Positions 6,704 to 9,597 of a DNA stretch of 9,597 bases are shown piece by piece. Below the pieces are notes generated by a model. The model ran no database searches, had not been told where the DNA came from, and saw nothing but the letters and a program-made list of their open reading frames with translations. Position 1 is the stretch's first letter, and each line of letters begins with the position of its first letter. The DNA lies in NCBI GenBank assembly GCA_031283515.1, contig JAITBS010000567.1:1-9597 (forward strand), given 5' to 3'. The position numbers and the translations under genes are program-made. This DNA comes from Planctomycetaceae bacterium (GTDB lineage: Bacteria; Planctomycetota; Planctomycetia; Pirellulales; Thermoguttaceae).

Positions 6704-6739
6704 CCGGTGTTTCAAATAACCTTTGAAATGCCGGTTTTT
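6704..6739 (+). terminator. Intrinsic terminator of the Cys-rich gene
   Basis: A 13-bp stem (6704-6716 with 6722-6734) encloses a 5-nt loop. It has four G-C pairs at the base, two G-U pairs and seven further perfect pairs. Five T follow directly, then a T-rich stretch. It lies 46 bp after the stop codon in the correct orientation. Confidence 0.87.
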
Positions 6740-6777
6740 CTATTTTTACAACTATTCAGATAAGTAAGCGGACAACT

Positions 6778-6864
6778 CCAAACCGCAATTTCCACCTAAT
6801 TTTTCTAACAAAACACTTGTGAGGTTGTTTTGTTGGTAAAATTAGGTGGAAATTGCGGTTTTGG
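6778..6864. repeat. Long near-perfect palindrome between convergent genes
   Basis: Positions 6780-6803 are a perfect 24-bp inverted match to 6838-6861. With a one-base bulge the arms reach 6778 and 6864. Inside, after one T-T mismatch, a further run pairs 6805-6815 with 6826-6836 (one G-U), leaving a loop of about 10 nt. The resulting hairpin has about 35 pairs and is AT-leaning. No T-tract follows on either strand, and the plus gene already has its own terminator, so a plain intrinsic terminator is a poor fit. A small non-autonomous palindromic element, a cruciform-forming site or a processed RNA hairpin are alternatives. No clear target-site duplication is visible. Confidence 0.93.
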
Positions 6865-6891
6865 TGTAGTTATTCTACTGAGTAGTTACAT

Positions 6892-7734
6892 TTAAGAAGT
6901 TGCGTTTGCAGCTGCTGCGGCTGCGGCGGCAGCAACGGCTGCTTTGGCGGCTGCGGCGGCTTCTTTGGCTGCGGCTGCGGCACGGTTTGCTCGATCTGTT
7001 GAAAGAACTTGCCGAAGTAACGCCGAAACATCTTCAAAAGGTTTTTCATTGGGCGGACCGGCAGCGTATTGCATAATAGAACGTTGTGTTCGTTCTGTTA
7101 GTGAGAGCAGCATCGAGGAAACCGTACCAAAATCCGGCTCACTAATTACAATACCCCGTTTTCCGCTTTCATCCGGTTTACGGGAAAAAGTTTTACTGGC
7201 AACAGCCAAAAATGAAACCGCCGAATCAAGACGTTGAAGCGTCAGGAGTCGCCGAACAAATTCTTGTCTTGGATCGTGATAATCATCCAACCGATTGGCG
7301 GTAAGGAGATGTAAACCGGGTCGTAATTTTTCGATTTCGATTTCGTCCCCGCCGTATGCAATACCTCCGCTAAAACGATCAACACACAGAAAATTTCCTC
7401 CGGCATAACAACCGGTTGAAAGTTCCTGAAAGGCTTTATCGAGAGCTTCTTCAGCATCTTTTGCTCCTAAAAGTTCCCTGCAAAGCAATCCTCTTGAACG
7501 GGGTTCAAATGGGGCGGATCGTTTGGGGCAGTTGACGACTGCTACAAACAAACCGTGTTGATTAACCCCTGCCCATGTTCCGCCGGCTTTCCGGTCAATA
7601 CCGCAAACAACACGAGGACGACCCGATTGAATTCGTGGTACTTGCGATGAACGGCTAATTCGTTCTTCCCGATTAAATGCAACAAGAAGCGGCGAATCAT
7701 TCGCCGTTTGATACTGAATAGCAATAATACCCAT
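6892..7734 (-). CDS. NRDE/TANGO2-family protein with alanine-rich tail
   Basis: The family (NRDE, also called TANGO2 or DUF833) is recognised by PLLVAFNREER (15-25), with the NREE variant of the NRDE signature, by GIDRKAGGTWAGVNQHGLFVAVVN (45-68) and by LLTANRLDD (143-151). Members are predicted Ntn-hydrolase-like proteins of unclear activity; the eukaryotic TANGO2 affects lipid and haem metabolism. Family members usually start Met-Cys, with Cys2 the proposed nucleophile. Here residue 2 is Gly (GGT). The C-terminus from 252 is low-complexity, with 22 Ala in the last 29 residues and a few Lys. It is encoded by a GC-rich GCN run at about 6897-6980 that stands out from the AT-rich surroundings. 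The ATG at 7734 has no clear Shine-Dalgarno. It is transcribed towards the Cys-rich gene, with the large palindrome 30 bp beyond its stop. Confidence 0.87.
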   Translation of the reverse strand: MGIIAIQYQTANDSPLLVAFNREERISRSSQVPRIQSGRPRVVCGIDRKAGGTWAGVNQHGLFVAVVNCPKRSAPFEPRSRGLLCRELLGAKDAEEALDKAFQELSTGCYAGGNFLCVDRFSGGIAYGGDEIEIEKLRPGLHLLTANRLDDYHDPRQEFVRRLLTLQRLDSAVSFLAVASKTFSRKPDESGKRGIVISEPDFGTVSSMLLSLTERTQRSIMQYAAGPPNEKPFEDVSALLRQVLSTDRANRAAAAAKEAAAAAKAAVAAAAAAAAANATS

Positions 7735-7829
7735 TTTGTTATTTTCTATTGCTGGTTGTTGTTGAGTAGTGGCATTTTGTCAGTGAAAACAGTTTACTGA
7801 AAATTACCAACCAAAAGTATTTTATCTAT

Positions 7830-7884
7830 TTTCTCATGAGTTGAGAAAGAAAACACCCCTCTTTAGTGGGGTTTCTCTTTTTTT
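7830..7884 (+). terminator. Plus-strand terminator or attenuator-like structure
   Basis: TTTCTCA (7830-7836) pairs perfectly with TGAGAAA (7842-7848). The GAGAAA of that segment can instead pair with TTTCTC (7872-7877), enclosing a CCCC/GGGG stem (7856-7859 with 7868-7871). Seven T (7878-7884) follow immediately. This is the geometry of mutually exclusive anti-terminator and terminator hairpins on the plus strand. No plus-strand gene ends just upstream, so it would end a small RNA or control readthrough towards the gene at 8213. Confidence 0.5.
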
Positions 7885-7990
7885 CCATTTTTTTGGATTC
7901 AGATGCCCTGTACTTTTTTTCTAAGCCTGTTATCATAACGCCGATTTTAGGAGAAATCATTGTAATATTCGAAGGAGAAATTTAACCTAT

Positions 7991-8014
7991 TTTAATTTGT
8001 TTATCCAAATTAAA
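7991..8014. repeat. AT-rich inverted repeat
   Basis: TTTAATTTG (7991-7999) and CAAATTAAA (8006-8014) form a perfect 9-bp inverted repeat with a 6-nt spacer, about 200 bp before the hydrolase-fold gene. It could be a regulator-binding site. With almost no G-C pairs it would be a weak RNA hairpin. Confidence 0.55.
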
Positions 8015-8212
8015 CCGATTCTCTTGAACAATACCTATGAAATTTTTGCAATTCTGTTTGTTTTACCCTGTTGTCATTGTTGAAGTGACCGCTAAAACGC
8101 ACAATTGAAAATTTCGATTTGAAAAACCATAAAATTTCACCCGAAAAATGAAAAATGGTTTGTTGAATGGAAAAAGTGGAGAAACCGTATTTTTTGAACA
8201 ATTGAATAAGAA

Positions 8213-9280
8213 TTGAATTTTGAAAAGTTGCGGAATTTTCTATCGGTCACATTTTGGCAAATATTTGTGTACACAACGCTTTATTATACAGCTGGTATCC
8301 CTCTTTTTATTGCAGTTGCATTTACGCTTGCTTTGCATCTGATGGAGCGGATTTTCTTTTTATCGCCGTATCGTCGTTCTCGAAATCTTTTTTCAGGAAC
8401 GCCGTGGTTACCGTTCCGTTTTATAAACCAACCTTTGGAGGGAGAAGAGGTTGAGTTTCGTAGTCACGGAAAAATTACACTTCGCGGCACATTCCTCCGT
8501 CATCAATCAGAAGTTCGAAAGGGCAGTGTATTATTCTGTCATGAATTTAACGGAAATCAAATGAGTATAAGTCCTTATGTTGAACAACTTATCAATGGGG
8601 GATTTGATGTTTTAACGTTTGATTTTCGCAATCATGGCAAGAGTGATTTTGATTACCATATCCAAACAACGCCGTGGATCACCACAACAGACATGGAGGA
8701 TGTTCATGCGGCGATTACTTATTTTTGTTCACGGCTGGAAACGGATTCTCAAGGTATTGGAATTTTTGGGCTTGGAAAGGGTGCCAATATTGCGCTTTGT
8801 GCTGCGGGGACAGATCAGCGGGTATGTTCGATTGTTTTGGATGCTCCGATGCCGGAAAATCGGCTTTTTAACAGAAATTGCCGTGAGATATTTTGTAAAT
8901 CGGTTCGGCAATCTTCGAAGATTTCTCGGCGGCGGCTTGTACTTTTGGTGTCGCTTTTTTTTCGGGCGTTAATTTATTCTGTAACATGTCCGGTTATTTC
9001 ATTTTTCTATGCTTGGCGGCGTCTGGTATTGGGATTTTGGTATGGTTGCCGGTTTGTGAATCCGGGTCCGCTTCTCAAAAATGTTCGTCAACCGATGATG
9101 ATTGTGCATGGACATGTTGATGCGATGACACGTGCGGATCAAATTCAGGCATTTTGTGATCGAATGGCTGTTCGTCCCAAGTTGTGGCTTGTTTCTGCGA
9201 AGGATCGTAACCGGTACGGTACAATTTCTGATGATTGTTCCCGACAAGTTGCCAAATTTTTCGAAGAAACAACTCTGTAA
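8213..9280 (+). CDS. Membrane-anchored alpha/beta-hydrolase-fold protein lacking a recognisable catalytic triad
   Basis: The 355-residue product has one or two hydrophobic segments at about 12-44, then an alpha/beta-hydrolase core resembling the serine aminopeptidase S33/Hydrolase_4 group. Family landmarks are GSVLFCHEFNGN (104-115, oxyanion region), FDVLTFDFRNHGKSD (131-145), IGIFGLGKGANIAL (182-195), a hydrophobic cap (about 241-280) and QPMMIVHGHVDAM (293-305), which supplies an Asp. The nucleophile elbow, normally G-x-S-x-G, reads GLGKG, so Gly188 replaces Ser. The C-terminal region (LWLVSAKDRNRYG, 325-337) lacks the expected His. The frame is intact, so this may be a non-catalytic paralogue with a binding role. 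The start is uncertain. TTG at 8213 follows an in-frame TAA at 8207-8209 and keeps the membrane segment. TTG 8228 is an alternative, and ATG 8342 (M44) would remove the anchor. Confidence 0.82.
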   Translation: MNFEKLRNFLSVTFWQIFVYTTLYYTAGIPLFIAVAFTLALHLMERIFFLSPYRRSRNLFSGTPWLPFRFINQPLEGEEVEFRSHGKITLRGTFLRHQSEVRKGSVLFCHEFNGNQMSISPYVEQLINGGFDVLTFDFRNHGKSDFDYHIQTTPWITTTDMEDVHAAITYFCSRLETDSQGIGIFGLGKGANIALCAAGTDQRVCSIVLDAPMPENRLFNRNCREIFCKSVRQSSKISRRRLVLLVSLFFRALIYSVTCPVISFFYAWRRLVLGFWYGCRFVNPGPLLKNVRQPMMIVHGHVDAMTRADQIQAFCDRMAVRPKLWLVSAKDRNRYGTISDDCSRQVAKFFEETTL

Positions 9281-9566
9281 CAATTCAAAATATACCAATC
9301 TCAACACAAATAGATTTTCCTGATTGTTCCTTATTTGGCGGGAATAGATAGAACAATTACTTTAAAGATCATATTTAACTTGCCCTTGTTTACGAAAAAA
9401 AATTGAAAGTACAAAGTCTATTACAATTACGGATCAACCGTTGTGACCTTTCGGCGAAAGGTCACCTACCTGTAACGAACAATTATTTTAATCACACAAA
9501 TCATATAAATCCAATTCAGACAATCAAATCACAATCAACCTTTAACCCCCAAAAATTTTTTCAAAT
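9281..9566. other. AT-rich 3' intergenic stretch
   Basis: No convincing gene, RNA gene or terminator was seen directly after the hydrolase-fold stop. It holds the palindrome at 9443-9465 and a 15-bp direct repeat in two copies (9351-9365 and 9477-9491, 14 of 15 identical) flanking it, plus short inverted ATTGTTC/GAACAAT copies. Confidence 0.6.
9443..9465. repeat. REP-like palindrome
   Basis: A 23-bp odd palindrome has perfect 11-bp arms around a single central G at 9454. As RNA it gives a 10-bp stem (GTGACCTTTC with GAAAGGTCAC) and a GGC loop. No T-tract follows on either strand, so it is not a standard terminator. A dispersed palindromic repeat or a protein-binding site is more likely. Confidence 0.85.
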
Positions 9567-9597
9567 ATGAGAATGAAACATTTATTTTTTACGCTTT
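9567..9597 (+). CDS. Possible start of a next gene, truncated by the window end
   Basis: An ATG at 9567, or the in-frame ATG at 9573, opens a frame reading MRMKHLFFTL to the window edge. Basic residues followed by a hydrophobic run resemble the beginning of a signal peptide. No clear Shine-Dalgarno precedes it, and ten codons cannot prove a gene. Confidence 0.3.
   Translation, partial: MRMKHLFFTL

Larger units (their letters stand above)
7735..8212. other. 478-bp non-coding stretch between divergent genes
   Basis: It contains the terminator/attenuator-like element (7830-7884), two orphan Shine-Dalgarno-like motifs (AGGAG at 7949-7953, AAGGAG at 7972-7977) with no start codon at a useful distance, and an AT hairpin (7991-8014). 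A weak promoter-like pair TTGAAA (8105-8110) and TAAAAT (8130-8135) has an overlong 19-bp spacer. A 23-codon frame from an ATG at 8037 has no ribosome site and is not supported as a gene. Confidence 0.6.

Noticed and set aside
6269..6763. 164-codon plus-strand open frame overlapping the Cys-rich gene
   Set aside because: It is in another frame of a better supported gene, has no ribosome site and runs through the terminator hairpin.
8037..8108. 23-codon plus-strand mini-gene beginning MKFLQFCLF
   Set aside because: It looks vaguely like a lipoprotein signal, but there is no Shine-Dalgarno and the peptide ends after 23 residues. Chance is the simplest reading.
8010..8201. 63-codon minus-strand frame in the intergenic region
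   Set aside because: It starts at TTG, lacks a ribosome site and shows AT-driven composition with no recognisable motif.
9351..9597. Complete insertion sequence at the right end
   Set aside because: Short repeats are present, but no transposase fragment or matching terminal inverted repeats could be found.

Overview
The window looks like a chromosomal segment of a low- to moderate-GC member of the Planctomycetota, perhaps a gut or host-associated Pirellulales relative. This rests on protein resemblance recalled from memory, not on a search. The pointers are a DUF6786-like protein, an NRDE/TANGO2-family protein, a biotin carrier with the EAMKVYNEI variant, and a secreted Cys/Pro-rich protein of the kind expected in proteinaceous planctomycete cell walls. 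No rRNA, tRNA, transposase, phage gene or CRISPR array was seen.

Layout. Positions 1-211 hold a strictly periodic 21-bp minisatellite abutting the 3' end of thiL. From 203 to 5674 six genes lie head to tail on the minus strand. In transcription order they are a thioredoxin, ridA, accB, a DUF6786-like protein, ftsH and thiL. The thioredoxin and ridA are 4 bp apart and clearly coupled. The other gaps are 61-113 bp, so one or several transcripts are possible. A plausible sigma-70-type promoter lies upstream of the thioredoxin at 5787-5814. From a roughly 430-bp divergent intergenic region a plus-strand gene starts at 6109. It encodes a secreted protein with 14 cysteines and ends in a convincing intrinsic terminator (6704-6739). 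An 82-87-bp near-perfect palindrome at 6778-6864 separates it from a convergent NRDE-family gene (7734 to 6892, minus) that has an alanine-rich tail. A 478-bp non-coding stretch (7735-8212) carries a terminator/attenuator-like structure. It is followed by a membrane-anchored alpha/beta-hydrolase-fold gene (8213-9280, plus) whose catalytic serine and histidine positions are not recognisable. The last 317 bp are mostly non-coding and contain a sharp palindrome and a possible truncated gene start.

The main cluster is housekeeping: protein quality control (FtsH), redox (thioredoxin), enamine/imine detoxification (RidA), fatty-acid synthesis (AccB) and thiamine diphosphate synthesis (ThiL). No single pathway links them. 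No complete new defence or mobile system was identified. The most unusual elements are the minisatellite, which varies almost only at third codon positions in one open frame on each strand and resembles the end of thiL, the large palindrome, the two enzyme-fold proteins lacking expected catalytic residues, and the RNA-level structures before 6109 and 8213.
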